Shown: piece by piece, positions 24,787 to 32,982 of the stretch
Layout of the letters: every line of letters begins with the position of its first letter
Numbering within the stretch: position 1 is the first letter of the stretch
Source: Rhodobacter sp.
Lineage (GTDB): Bacteria; Pseudomonadota; Alphaproteobacteria; Rhodobacterales; Rhodobacteraceae
Length of the DNA: 64,000 bases
Assembly: GCA_020637555.1 (NCBI GenBank)
Contig: JACKKF010000005.1
Location: forward strand, 1-64,000
Reading direction: 5' to 3'
Notes under the pieces: generated by a model
The model's database searches: none
The model's input: only the letters and a program-made list of their open reading frames with translations
What the model was told of the DNA's origin: nothing
Program-made: the position numbers and the translations under genes

Positions 24787-26043
24787 ATGATCCGGAAGAC
24801 CTTGACCACAACCGCGCTGGCCGCCGCCCTGATCGCCACGGGCGCGGGCCGGGCCAGCGCCGATCTGGGTGACGCCATCGCCGGCGGCATCATCGGCGGC
24901 GCGATTGTCGGCGCGATCCAGAGCCACAACCAGCGGCAGCCTGCGCGCGCCACCGCCCCGAGCGCGCGCGCGGTTCCGTCGGCCGCCCGGCAAGAGGCGC
25001 GCGCCGTGCAGACCGCGCTCAACGGTTTCGGCTTTGACGTGGGCGTGCCTGACGGCGTTCTGGGCCGGCAATCCCGGGCCGGGATCTCGCGGTATCAGGC
25101 CTATCTGGGCTATGCGCCGACGGGCGATCTGGAGGATTTCCAGCGCGATGTCCTGTTGCAGGCCTATCAGCGGTCCGAAATGGGCGGCGCGGCGGTCACG
25201 CAGGTGGTGATGACGCATCCCGACGGCCGGCGCGGCCTGCTGCTGGCGGTGCGCGACGAGATGCTGGGCGTGAATACCCGCGTCGCCGCCCCCGCCGCGC
25301 CCCAGCCGGCCGTTCCCGCCGCCGCCGGCGTGCCCAATCTTTTCGCCGGGCAGGGCGGCGCACAGGCCGGCACCCAGGTGTCGCTGGCATCGCATTGCAA
25401 CCGGGTCGGGCTGATCACCTCGGCCAATGGGGGCTATACCGATCTAGGCCGCATGACAGATGCCAATTTTGCCCTCAACGAGCAATTCTGCCTGGCGCGG
25501 GGCTATGCCATCGCCGAGGGCGAGGCCCTGATGGCGCAGATCCCCGGCATGACCCCGCAACTGGCGGCGCAGCAATGCGCCGGGATCGCCAGTTCGATGC
25601 AGGGGGCGATCGGCGCGCTGGGCGTCCAGCCGCGTGCGGCGGTGCTGGCCAGCGCGACGCAGTTCGTCCTGAATTCGGGCATGACGGCGGCCGATCTCGC
25701 CAATACGGCGCGGGTCTGCCTGTCGTCGGGCTATGCGACGGATGCGCTGCCCGTGGCCATCGGTTCGGCACTGATTCTCGGCGCGCTGGGCGAGGCGGCC
25801 TATGGCGAGCTTCCCGCGCATCACCTGATGCAGGGGATCGGTGTGCCGCAGCGGCCGGACCTGGCGGCGGACTGGTTCCGCGCCAGCGTGGCTGCGCCGG
25901 GCGCGGCGACGGTGGCCGTCAGCTTTCAGCCGGGGCCGAGCAGCCGCAACGCGCTGATTCTGGCGGCGGTGGACAGTGTCGCGGGCCCCGCGCCCGGCGC
26001 GATGCCGCCCGCAGCCCAACCCGCTGTGCCCCCGGGCAAGTGA
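24787..26043 (+). CDS. secreted peptidoglycan-binding domain protein
   Basis: 418 residues. A signal peptide (MIRKTLTTTALAAALIATGAGRASA, cleavage near 25) is followed by a Gly-rich hydrophobic segment (IAGGIIGGAIVGAI), then a PG_binding_1-type domain (about 70-120: VQTALNGFGFDVGVPDGVLGRQSRAGISRYQAYLG in pieces). The large C-terminal part (about 190-400) is Ala-rich and helical with four cysteines spaced like two disulphides; I do not recognise it. It probably acts in the periplasm on or near murein. Monocistronic, divergent from lipB. Confidence 0.75.
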   Translation: MIRKTLTTTALAAALIATGAGRASADLGDAIAGGIIGGAIVGAIQSHNQRQPARATAPSARAVPSAARQEARAVQTALNGFGFDVGVPDGVLGRQSRAGISRYQAYLGYAPTGDLEDFQRDVLLQAYQRSEMGGAAVTQVVMTHPDGRRGLLLAVRDEMLGVNTRVAAPAAPQPAVPAAAGVPNLFAGQGGAQAGTQVSLASHCNRVGLITSANGGYTDLGRMTDANFALNEQFCLARGYAIAEGEALMAQIPGMTPQLAAQQCAGIASSMQGAIGALGVQPRAAVLASATQFVLNSGMTAADLANTARVCLSSGYATDALPVAIGSALILGALGEAAYGELPAHHLMQGIGVPQRPDLAADWFRASVAAPGAATVAVSFQPGPSSRNALILAAVDSVAGPAPGAMPPAAQPAVPPGK

Positions 26044-26058
26044 CCGGACAGGCCGGGC

Positions 26059-26847
26059 TCAGAACAGCCCGGCCGCCTTGGCGTCGGACATATAGGTGCG
26101 GCTGACCGGGATCTCGCGTCCGTCGGTCATGACCAGAACGCCGCGCGCGCCTTCGCGTCGCGTGCCGGCGACCTGATCGCGCGCCACCCAATGCGAGCGG
26201 TGCACCTGCAAACCCGTGCATCCGTCGGTTTCGGCCATGGCGTCGGCCAGACGCATCAGCACCAGCGCGCGTCCGCGCAGGGTGACGATCTCGACATAGT
26301 GGTCCTGCACCGAAAGCGACACCAGTTCGCCGCGTTTCTCAAGCGGGAGACGCGACAGCAGGCGCGGGACGCGGGGCGTGTCGGGCACGGCGGCCTGAGG
26401 CTGCCGGGCGGGCTGGGGACGCGGCGCAAAGGTCAGCGCCGCCGTTACCAGCATGGCGACCGGCACCGTGGACACCGCCAGCGACAGCACGCCCGGCAGC
26501 GAGAACGGCGACAGGCCGAAGGCCAGGGCATTCAGCACCGCGACCTCGGCCATCACCACCAGGCCCACGGCGGGGCTGGCCAGCGCCCATTGCGCCACGC
26601 GCGACAGACCGCGATCCGCCAGCGGGCGAATGACCCACTGGCTGACGAACCAGCCACTGACGGCGGTGAGCGTCACCACCGCCGCCCAATAGAGCAACCG
26701 GGCCGGAAAGCGCAGCGTTTCCAGCGTTCCGAACGGACCCGAGATCGCAAGAACGGCGATCACCAGCCCCAGCATGAGCCAGGCCGAGGGGCTGCGAAAC
26801 ACGCGGTGCGTTTCGCGAAGCGCAAGGCGCAGCGCCGTGTCACTCAC
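26059..26847 (-). CDS. membrane-anchored LytTR-domain transcription factor
   Basis: 262 residues: four hydrophobic helices (about 22-140), a Pro/Arg linker, and a C-terminal LytTR DNA-binding domain (about 160-255) with LSVQDHYVEIVTLRGRALVLMRLADA, LQVHRSHWVARDQVAG and REIPVSRTYMSDAKAAG, the usual beta-beta-beta signature. LytTR proteins recognise imperfect direct repeats in promoters. The start is set at GTG 26847, which has GAGG 8 nt upstream; no ATG is available near the first helix. It is divergent from the DUF2306 gene 97 nt away, a possible target. Confidence 0.82.
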   Translation of the reverse strand: MSDTALRLALRETHRVFRSPSAWLMLGLVIAVLAISGPFGTLETLRFPARLLYWAAVVTLTAVSGWFVSQWVIRPLADRGLSRVAQWALASPAVGLVVMAEVAVLNALAFGLSPFSLPGVLSLAVSTVPVAMLVTAALTFAPRPQPARQPQAAVPDTPRVPRLLSRLPLEKRGELVSLSVQDHYVEIVTLRGRALVLMRLADAMAETDGCTGLQVHRSHWVARDQVAGTRREGARGVLVMTDGREIPVSRTYMSDAKAAGLF

Positions 26848-26944
26848 GAAGGAAACCTCGCTCTTGACGCATCCGCCGTGGACCGGCGCGGGGCCGGGCG
26901 GCAGGGAAGGGGACAACCCCCGTCTGATACACCGAGGATGACCG

Positions 26945-27475
26945 ATGATAAACCTTTCGCCGCTGCTGTCCGCCCCGCCCGTGATCCAGTTGCACGCCGC
27001 AATGGCGATGCTGGCCCTGGTGCTGGGCCCCTTCGCGCTGTTGCGCCGCCGCCGTGACCTGCGGCACAAGGTCCTGGGCTATGCCTGGATCACCGCCATG
27101 GCCCTCACCGCGCTGTCGAGCTTCGGCATCCACGCGATGCCGCTGATCGGCCCGTTCGGTCCGATCCATGCGCTGTCCGTGCTGACGCTGGGTTCGCTGG
27201 CCTATGGGTTGCGCGCCGCGATCCGGGGCAACCTGTCCGCCCATCGCAAGACGATGCAGGCGCTTTATCTTGGTGGCCTGGCGGCGGCGGGGGTCTTTAC
27301 CCTCTGGCCCGGGCGAATCATGAACCGGGTGCTTTTCGCGGATCACCCCTTTCTCGCCTTTCCGGTGATCGCCCTGCTGGCGTTCGGGGTGCTGCTGATG
27401 CTGGCGCGCACCCGCTTCAAGAAAGGCGGGCGCGGGTCAGCTTTCCCTCTTCACATCGCTTTGCGAACCCGCTAA
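26945..27475 (+). CDS. DUF2306 membrane protein
   Basis: 176 residues with four to five membrane helices. The conserved pattern IQLHAAMAMLALVLGPFALLRRR, H..LGY.W, GPFGPIHALSVLTL and HRKTMQALYLGGLAAAG (His-containing helices) is that of the DUF2306 family of small quinol- or haem-like membrane proteins of unknown function. An AGGA lies just before ATG 26945. It is divergent from the LytTR regulator, and tRNA-Leu follows 21 nt after its stop. Confidence 0.82.
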   Translation: MINLSPLLSAPPVIQLHAAMAMLALVLGPFALLRRRRDLRHKVLGYAWITAMALTALSSFGIHAMPLIGPFGPIHALSVLTLGSLAYGLRAAIRGNLSAHRKTMQALYLGGLAAAGVFTLWPGRIMNRVLFADHPFLAFPVIALLAFGVLLMLARTRFKKGGRGSAFPLHIALRTR

Positions 27476-27496
27476 GAGCAGCCCCACCAATCCAGT

Positions 27497-27583
27497 GCGG
27501 TCGTGGCGGAATTGGTAGACGCGCAGCGTTGAGGTCGCTGTGGGCTAACCCCCGTGGAAGTTCGAGTCTTCTCGACCGCACCA
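27497..27583 (+). tRNA. tRNA-Leu, anticodon GAG
   Basis: An 87-nt class II tRNA with encoded CCA. Acceptor stem GCGGTCG/CGACCGC, the anticodon arm CAGCG-TTGAGGT-CGCTG giving anticodon GAG (reads CUC and CUU), the long variable arm typical of leucine tRNAs, and a TTCGAGT T loop. The sequence is complete. Confidence 0.96.
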
Positions 27584-27773
27584 TTCCTTTCCTGGAAAAT
27601 CACCCGCTGCGGGCCGCCATATGATGTGCGCCTTTTGGCCTTGCGCGGTCCGATCGACTGCAATGTGGCGCGGATTTGGCCCATTGTCCTGCGAATGACG
27701 CAAAAAGCCCGCCGATTGTCGCCTTTGACTGTCTCGGCCCATTCTGTCCCCGATAACTGCTTGAACTCAAGAA

Positions 27774-27793
27774 GGCCGGTGGTTTTACTGGCC
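27774..27793 (+). promoter_or_regulatory. leader hairpin before the first Pot-type operon
   Basis: GGCCGGT and ACTGGCC form a 7-bp stem (one G-U pair) with a GGTTTT loop, ending 13 nt before ATG 27807. The purine run GAAAGAAAAAAAC follows. It could shield or expose the ribosome site; the role is speculative. The rest of 27584-27806 holds no gene. Confidence 0.35.
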
Positions 27794-27806
27794 GAAAGAA
27801 AAAAAC

Positions 27807-28931
27807 ATGACTTTCCAACAGGGGGAAAGATCGGTGAATGACGCCCGGGCCGAAGGCTTCGTCGTATTTGATCGCGTGCAAAAATCCTATGACGGCGAGA
27901 TTCTCGTCGTAAAGGATTTGAACCTCAGTATGCCCAAGGGCGAGTTCCTGACGATGCTCGGGCCGTCCGGGTCCGGCAAGACGACCTGTCTGATGATGCT
28001 GGCCGGGTTCGAGACCGCCACCCATGGCGAGATCCTGCTGGACGGCCGCCCGATCAACAACATCCCGCCGCACAAGCGCGGCATCGGCATGGTGTTCCAG
28101 AACTATGCCCTGTTCCCGCACATGACGATCGCCGAGAACCTGTCCTTCCCGCTGGAAGTGCGCGGCATGGGCAAGTCCGAGCGCGAGCAGAAGATCAAGC
28201 GCGCGCTGGACATGGTGCAGATGGGGGCCTTTGGCAACCGTCGCCCGGCCCAGCTGTCGGGCGGTCAGCAGCAGCGCGTGGCCCCCGCCCGCGCCCCGGT
28301 GTTCGAACCGGAACTGGTGCTGATGGACGAACCGCTGGGCGCGCTGGACAAGCAGCTGCGCGAGCACATGCAGTTCGAGATCACCAGCCTGGCGCACAAT
28401 CTGGGCATCACCACGGTCTATGTCACCCACGACCAGACCGAGGCCCTGACCATGTCGGACCGGGTCGCCGTGTTCAACGACGGGCGCATTCAGCAGCTTG
28501 CCCCGCCCGAGGACCTGTATGAACGGCCCGAAAACAGCTTTGTCGCCCAGTTCATCGGCGAGAACAACAAGCTGGAAGGCGTGGTCGAGACGATCAACGG
28601 CAACCGCTGCACCGTGCGGCTTGACGACGGCACCGTGATCGACGCGCAGCCGGTCAACGTCACCAAGGCGGGGGAACGCACCCGGGTGTCGATCCGCCCC
28701 GAACGGGTGGAATCGAATCCTGAACGCCTGTCGCCCGATGCCCATCTGATCGAGGCCGAGGTGCAGGAATTCATTTACATGGGCGACACGTTCCGCATCC
28801 GCCTCAAGGTGGCGGGTCAGGACGATTTCATCATGAAATACCGCAACGCCCAGGACCAGGGACGCATGAGCCCCGGTCAGAAAATCCGCATCGGCTGGCG
28901 CGCCGAGGATTGCCGCGCGCTGGACGCCTGA
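27807..28931 (+). CDS. ABC transporter ATP-binding protein, spermidine/putrescine type (PotA-like)
   Basis: 374 residues. Walker A GPSGSGKTT (about 52-60), Q loop FQNYALFPHM, signature LSGGQQQRV, Walker B LVLMDEP and H-loop THDQTEALTMSDR are present, with a C-terminal TOBE-type domain (RVSIRPERVE). Two oddities: directly after the signature the sequence reads VAPARAPVFEP where this family normally has VALARALV, i.e. two Leu-to-Pro changes in the signature helix. Also, an in-frame GTG at 27834 with AGGGGGAAA upstream is a better supported start than ATG 27807, which has no clear Shine-Dalgarno. First gene of a four-gene import operon. Confidence 0.9.
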   Translation: MTFQQGERSVNDARAEGFVVFDRVQKSYDGEILVVKDLNLSMPKGEFLTMLGPSGSGKTTCLMMLAGFETATHGEILLDGRPINNIPPHKRGIGMVFQNYALFPHMTIAENLSFPLEVRGMGKSEREQKIKRALDMVQMGAFGNRRPAQLSGGQQQRVAPARAPVFEPELVLMDEPLGALDKQLREHMQFEITSLAHNLGITTVYVTHDQTEALTMSDRVAVFNDGRIQQLAPPEDLYERPENSFVAQFIGENNKLEGVVETINGNRCTVRLDDGTVIDAQPVNVTKAGERTRVSIRPERVESNPERLSPDAHLIEAEVQEFIYMGDTFRIRLKVAGQDDFIMKYRNAQDQGRMSPGQKIRIGWRAEDCRALDA

Positions 28932-28947
28932 GCCGATTTCCGAGATC

Positions 28948-28976
28948 CGCACCGCCCCTGCCCGCAGGGCGGTGCG
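28948..28976 (+). promoter_or_regulatory. intercistronic hairpin between ATPase and binding-protein genes
   Basis: A perfect 10-bp stem (CGCACCGCCC at 28948-28957 with 28967-28976) with a 9-nt loop, 17 nt after the ATPase stop and 36 nt before the binding-protein ATG. Hairpins in this position commonly set unequal expression in ABC operons, making the binding protein more abundant. Confidence 0.45.
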
Positions 28977-29056
28977 CCACACCAAGCGGGTAGTTCGACT
29001 AGGGAGCTAAGCATGAAACTGAAAACCGTTCTGAAAGGGCCGTTGGTATCCTCGCG

Positions 29057-30127
29057 TTGACCGCTGGTGCGGCCTCGGCCGACGAGATGGCCAACGAGAT
29101 GACCGTCGTCTCCTGGGGCGGCGCCTATCAGGCCTCGCAGGTGAACGCCTACATCAACCCGTATGTGGCGGCGCACCCGGGCCTGAACGTCATCACCGAC
29201 GAAAGCTCGGCTGACGCGGTGGCCCGCCTGCGCGCCATGAGCGAAGCCGGCAACGTCACCTGGGATCTGGTGGACGTGGTGGCCTCGGACGCGATGCGTC
29301 TGTGCGACGAAGGTCTGGCGATGCCGATCGACGCCGACACCCAGCTGGCGCCCGCGCCCGATGGCACCCCGGCGTCGCAAGACTTCGGCAACACGCTGGT
29401 GAGCGAGTGCTTCATTCCGCAGATCGCCTATTCGACGACCTTCGGCTATCGCACCGACATGGTTCCCGATGGCGTCGCGCCGCCGACCGATGCCTGCGCC
29501 GTGTTCGACACCGCGACCTATCCGGGCCGCCGCGCGCTGGAACGTCGCCCGATCGGGAACATGGAATGGGCCCTGCTGTGCGACGGCGTGCCCTATGACG
29601 AGGTCTACACCACCCTCGAAACCGACGAGGGCGTGCAGCGCGCGTTCGCGATGCTCGACACCATCAAGGCCGACACCGTCTGGTGGACCGCCGGTGCCGA
29701 GACGCCCCAGCTTCTGGCTGACGGCGAGGTCTTCATGGGCTCGACCTATAACGGCCGCCTGTTTGCCGCGATCGCCGAGCAGCACCAGCCGATCGGCATG
29801 GCCTGGGGTTATCAGATGCTCGACCTCGACGGCTGGATCATCCCCGAAGGGCTGCCGGCGGATCACCTGGCCCGCGTGATGGACTTCGTCTACTTCGCGA
29901 CCGACACCCAGCGCCTGGCCGATCAGGCTGCCTACATCTCGTATGGTCCGGCCCGTGCCTCGTCGGCGCCGCTGGTTGGCAACCACGCCACGCTGGGCAT
30001 CCCGATGGGTCCGCACATGCCGACCGATCCGGCGAACATGACGGGTGCGTTCCTGTTCAACTACACCTGGTGGGCGGATCACCGCGACGAACTGGACGCC
30101 CGCTTCCAGGCCTGGCTGGCGCAATAA
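29057..30127 (+). CDS. ABC transporter substrate-binding protein, signal peptide frameshifted
   Basis: The mature domain is intact: MTVVSWGGAYQASQVNAYINPY near its start and the polyamine-binding-protein fold to the C-terminal FNYTWWADHRDELDARFQAWLAQ. The natural start is ATG 29013 (after AGGGAGC), giving MKLKTVLKG, but the frame then reads PLVSSR and stops at 29060. One extra base in the GGG at 29037-29039 would restore a normal signal peptide (KGAVGILALTAGAASA, cleaving before DEMANE). As given, only a TTG at 29057 could start translation, producing an unexported protein. It belongs to the operon 27807-32370; the substrate may be a polyamine or an amine-like compound. Confidence 0.85.
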   Translation: MTAGAASADEMANEMTVVSWGGAYQASQVNAYINPYVAAHPGLNVITDESSADAVARLRAMSEAGNVTWDLVDVVASDAMRLCDEGLAMPIDADTQLAPAPDGTPASQDFGNTLVSECFIPQIAYSTTFGYRTDMVPDGVAPPTDACAVFDTATYPGRRALERRPIGNMEWALLCDGVPYDEVYTTLETDEGVQRAFAMLDTIKADTVWWTAGAETPQLLADGEVFMGSTYNGRLFAAIAEQHQPIGMAWGYQMLDLDGWIIPEGLPADHLARVMDFVYFATDTQRLADQAAYISYGPARASSAPLVGNHATLGIPMGPHMPTDPANMTGAFLFNYTWWADHRDELDARFQAWLAQ

Positions 30128-30194
30128 CGCCCGCCTGAAAGACCGGACGGCCCCCCGCGCATGACGGCGTGGCGGGGCGGTCCACCCGGCGATG

Positions 30195-30228
30195 TCCCGG
30201 TCCTGCCCCCTGTGGCGCGGGACCGGGA
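30195..30228 (+). promoter_or_regulatory. hairpin after the binding-protein gene
   Basis: TCCCGGTCC (30195-30203) and GGACCGGGA (30220-30228) form a perfect 9-bp stem with a 16-nt loop, between the binding-protein stop and the permease start. Without a U tract it is more likely a 3'-end stabilising or attenuating structure than a full terminator. Confidence 0.45.
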
Positions 30229-30246
30229 GACAACAGGACCCGAGTG

Positions 30247-31524
30247 ATGACCAGCACGGCGACAGATCCCCATCCGAGCGACGAAGAACTGACCGGCGGC
30301 GAGTTGAAGCGCCGTCTCGCGCGCGCCCTGAGGCGCCAGAAGATTCGCGCGCTTCTGTTGATCGCGCCGCTCTTGCTGTTCATCCTGCTGGGGTTCATCG
30401 CGCCGATCGGGTCGATGCTGTTCCGTTCGGTCGAGAACAACATCGTCACCGACATCATGCCCAACACCGTCGCGGCACTGCAGACCTGGGACGTGGACAG
30501 CACCGAACTGCCGCCGGAACCGGTGTTCCGCGCCGTGGTCCAGGACATCCAGGTCGCCGCCGAGCAGCGCACCGCGATGCAGCTGGCCCGGCGCATGAAC
30601 TTCGAGGTTCCCGGCTTCACCACGCTGATGCGGCAGACGCAACGCGCCGTGCGCCGCTGGGACGTGGAGACCGACGGCCCGTTCCGCGATCAGCTGATCG
30701 AGGTCAGCAGCGACTGGGGCGACCTGCATACCTGGCGCGCGCTCAAGGCCTATTCCTCGGAATATACCAGCGGCTACTACCTCGCGGCCGTCGATCATAC
30801 GATGGTGTCCGGTCATATCGAGCCGCTGCCCGACGATCGGTCCATCCATATCATGCTGTTCTGGCGCACCGCCTGGATGAGCGCGCTGATCTGCTTCATG
30901 ACCTTGCTGCTGGGGTATCCGGTCGCCTTCCTGCTGGCCAACGTCAAGGAACGCTACGCGAACCTTCTGCTGATCATGGTGCTGCTGCCGTTCTGGACAT
31001 CGCTTCTGGTGCGCACCTCGTCCTGGAAGGTGCTGTTGCAGGAACAGGGCGTGATCAACGACTTCCTGGTCTGGCTCGGTCTGGTTGCGGATGACAACCG
31101 GTTGTCGATGATCAACAACAAGTTCGGCGTCATCGTCGCGATGACCCATATCCTTCTGCCCTTCATGGTGCTGCCGCTCTACTCGGTGATGAAGACCGTG
31201 CCGCCCAGTTATGTGCGCGCCGCCAAGTCGCTGGGCGCGAATGACTGGACCGCGTTCTGGCGGGTCTATTTCCCGCAGTCCATTCCGGGCATCGGCGCTG
31301 GGGCGATCCTGGTGTTCATCATAGCGGTCGGCTATTACATCACGCCGGAACTGGTCGGCGGGCCGTCCGGGATGTTCATCTCGAACCGGATCGCGCACCA
31401 GTGGTATGTCTCGGGGAACTGGGGGCTGGTGGGTGCCCCGGGCACGATCCTGCTGGTTGCGGTTCTGGTGCTCTACTGGGTCTACGACCGCGTGGTCGGC
31501 ATCGACAACGTCAAGCTGGGGTAA
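30247..31524 (+). CDS. ABC transporter permease, PotB-like, with large periplasmic insert
   Basis: 425 residues, about 120 longer than ordinary PotB. After the first helix (ALLLIAPLLLFILLGFIAPIGSML) there is a soluble region of about 140 residues (roughly 60-200, Asp/Glu/Arg-rich), then five helices carrying the MetI-type fold. The EAA loop reads YVRAAKSLGANDWTAFWRVYFPQS, which contacts the ATPase. The start is ATG 30247 (GTG 30244 is also possible). The insert is predicted to face the periplasm and may touch the binding protein. Third gene of the operon, 6 nt before the second permease. Confidence 0.9.
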   Translation: MTSTATDPHPSDEELTGGELKRRLARALRRQKIRALLLIAPLLLFILLGFIAPIGSMLFRSVENNIVTDIMPNTVAALQTWDVDSTELPPEPVFRAVVQDIQVAAEQRTAMQLARRMNFEVPGFTTLMRQTQRAVRRWDVETDGPFRDQLIEVSSDWGDLHTWRALKAYSSEYTSGYYLAAVDHTMVSGHIEPLPDDRSIHIMLFWRTAWMSALICFMTLLLGYPVAFLLANVKERYANLLLIMVLLPFWTSLLVRTSSWKVLLQEQGVINDFLVWLGLVADDNRLSMINNKFGVIVAMTHILLPFMVLPLYSVMKTVPPSYVRAAKSLGANDWTAFWRVYFPQSIPGIGAGAILVFIIAVGYYITPELVGGPSGMFISNRIAHQWYVSGNWGLVGAPGTILLVAVLVLYWVYDRVVGIDNVKLG

Positions 31525-31530
31525 CGGATC

Positions 31531-32370
31531 ATGGCACTTCCTTCCTATGCGTCACCCCTGCAACGGTTCTGGTATTACGCGTTTCGCGTGATCTGCGGGC
31601 TGGTGTTCTTCTACCTGATGTTCCCGATCCTGGTGATCATCCCGCTCAGCTTCAACGCCGAGGACTTCTTCACCTTCACGCCGGCGATGCTGTCCTTCGA
31701 TCCGGCGGGCTATTCGCTGAAGCACTACGTCGATTTCTTCACCAATCCCGACTGGCAGATGGCGACGATGAACTCGCTGACCATCGCGCCGATGGCGACG
31801 CTGCTCTCGGTGTCGCTGGGGACGCTGGCGGCCATCGGTCTGAGCCAGTCGCATGTGCCCTTCAAGCGCGTCATCATGGCGGTGCTGATCTCGCCGATGA
31901 TCGTGCCGCTGATCATTTCCGCGGCGGGGATGTATTTCTTCTTCTCGGCCGTCGGATTGCAGGGCACCTATTGGGGCGTGGTGCTGGCCCATGCGATCCT
32001 GGGCATTCCGTTCGTCATCATCACCGTGACGGCGACCCTGGTCGGGTTCGACCGCTCGCTGACGCGGGCGTCGGCATCGATGGGGGCGGGGCCGGTGCGC
32101 ACCTTCATGAAGGTGCAGTTGCCGTTGATCCTGCCGGGCGTGATCTCGGGCGCGCTGTTTGCCTTCATCACGTCGTTCGACGAGGTCGTGGTGGTGATCT
32201 TCGTGGGCTCGGCTGCGCAGCAGACGCTGCCGTGGCAGATGTTCATCGGCCTGCGCGAACAGATCTCGCCGACGATCCCGGCGGTGGCGACGCTCATGGT
32301 GGGGCTGTCGATCCTGCTGCTGGCGACGCTGGAGATCCTGCGCCGTCGCAACGAGCGGCTCAGGGGATGA
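31531..32370 (+). CDS. ABC transporter permease, PotC-like
   Basis: 279 residues, six membrane helices, the EAA motif LTRASASMGAGPVRTFMKVQLPLI (about 171-194) and an N-terminal helix VICGLVFFYLMFPILVIIPLSF. It is the heterodimeric partner of the preceding permease in the inner membrane. The last gene of the first Pot-type operon; an intergenic repeat with strong hairpins begins 21 nt after its stop and may help termination. Confidence 0.93.
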   Translation: MALPSYASPLQRFWYYAFRVICGLVFFYLMFPILVIIPLSFNAEDFFTFTPAMLSFDPAGYSLKHYVDFFTNPDWQMATMNSLTIAPMATLLSVSLGTLAAIGLSQSHVPFKRVIMAVLISPMIVPLIISAAGMYFFFSAVGLQGTYWGVVLAHAILGIPFVIITVTATLVGFDRSLTRASASMGAGPVRTFMKVQLPLILPGVISGALFAFITSFDEVVVVIFVGSAAQQTLPWQMFIGLREQISPTIPAVATLMVGLSILLLATLEILRRRNERLRG

Positions 32371-32390
32371 GCCCCGGCTGACGCGGTGTC

Positions 32391-32473
32391 GGGGCTGCCG
32401 CCCCGAACCCCCGCTTCAAGGGTCCACGGACCCCTTGAAAATCCCCGTGCGTATTTCCGACAAGATGATGGGG
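32391..32473. repeat. intergenic repeat element, copy 1
   Basis: About 83 bp with three parts: a GGGGCTGCCGCCCC hairpin, a long TTCAAGGG..CCCTTGAA stem (one bulge), and the conserved tail AATCCCCGTGCGTATTT..GACAAGATGATGGGG. It closely matches 36262-36346. It lies between the convergent permease and trxC, just past the trxC stop. Confidence 0.85.
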
Positions 32474-32480
32474 TGCCCGG

Positions 32481-32927
32481 TCAGCTGACCAGGGCCAGTT
32501 TCTCGTCAACGAAGCGGATCAGATCCGCAGCCGGGCGGGCGCCGGACAGGCGGGCGAGTTCGCGGCCCTGATGAAACAGGATGAAGGCCGGAATGCCACG
32601 GATGTTGTAGCGCACCGTCGCATCCGGGTTCGACTGGGTGTCGATCTTGGCCAGTCGCAGGCGCGGGGCCAGGGTCCGCGCCGCCTTTTCGAATTCCGGC
32701 GCCATTGCCCGGCACGGGCCGCACCAGGGGGCCCAGAAATCCACCAGCAACGGCAGTTGGTCGTTTCTGGCCATCTTTTCCAGCGTGCGGAAATCGACCT
32801 GGGCGACCTTGCCCGCATTCAGCGGGTGGCCACAGACCGAGCATTTCGGCGCATCGCCAGCCTTGTCGGCCGGAAGCTGGTTGACCTGGCCGCAGTCAGA
32901 GCAGGTGAGGCGGAGTTTCTGTGCCAT
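32481..32927 (-). CDS. trxC: thioredoxin 2 (TrxC type, zinc-binding N terminus)
   Basis: 148 residues. Two N-terminal CxxC pairs (Cys9/Cys12 and Cys29/Cys32) form the zinc site that separates TrxC from ordinary TrxA. The thioredoxin fold has the active site WCGPC (Cys69, Cys72), and the cis-Pro motif GIPAFILF is present. It reduces protein disulphides in the cytoplasm and is commonly linked to oxidative stress. Monocistronic, with the repeat element directly at its 3' end. Confidence 0.95.
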   Translation of the reverse strand: MAQKLRLTCSDCGQVNQLPADKAGDAPKCSVCGHPLNAGKVAQVDFRTLEKMARNDQLPLLVDFWAPWCGPCRAMAPEFEKAARTLAPRLRLAKIDTQSNPDATVRYNIRGIPAFILFHQGRELARLSGARPAADLIRFVDEKLALVS

Positions 32928-32982
32928 GGCGCGTCTCGCATTCTAAGGGTTGAATGTGAAGTGGGGGAGCCCCCCTCTGATG

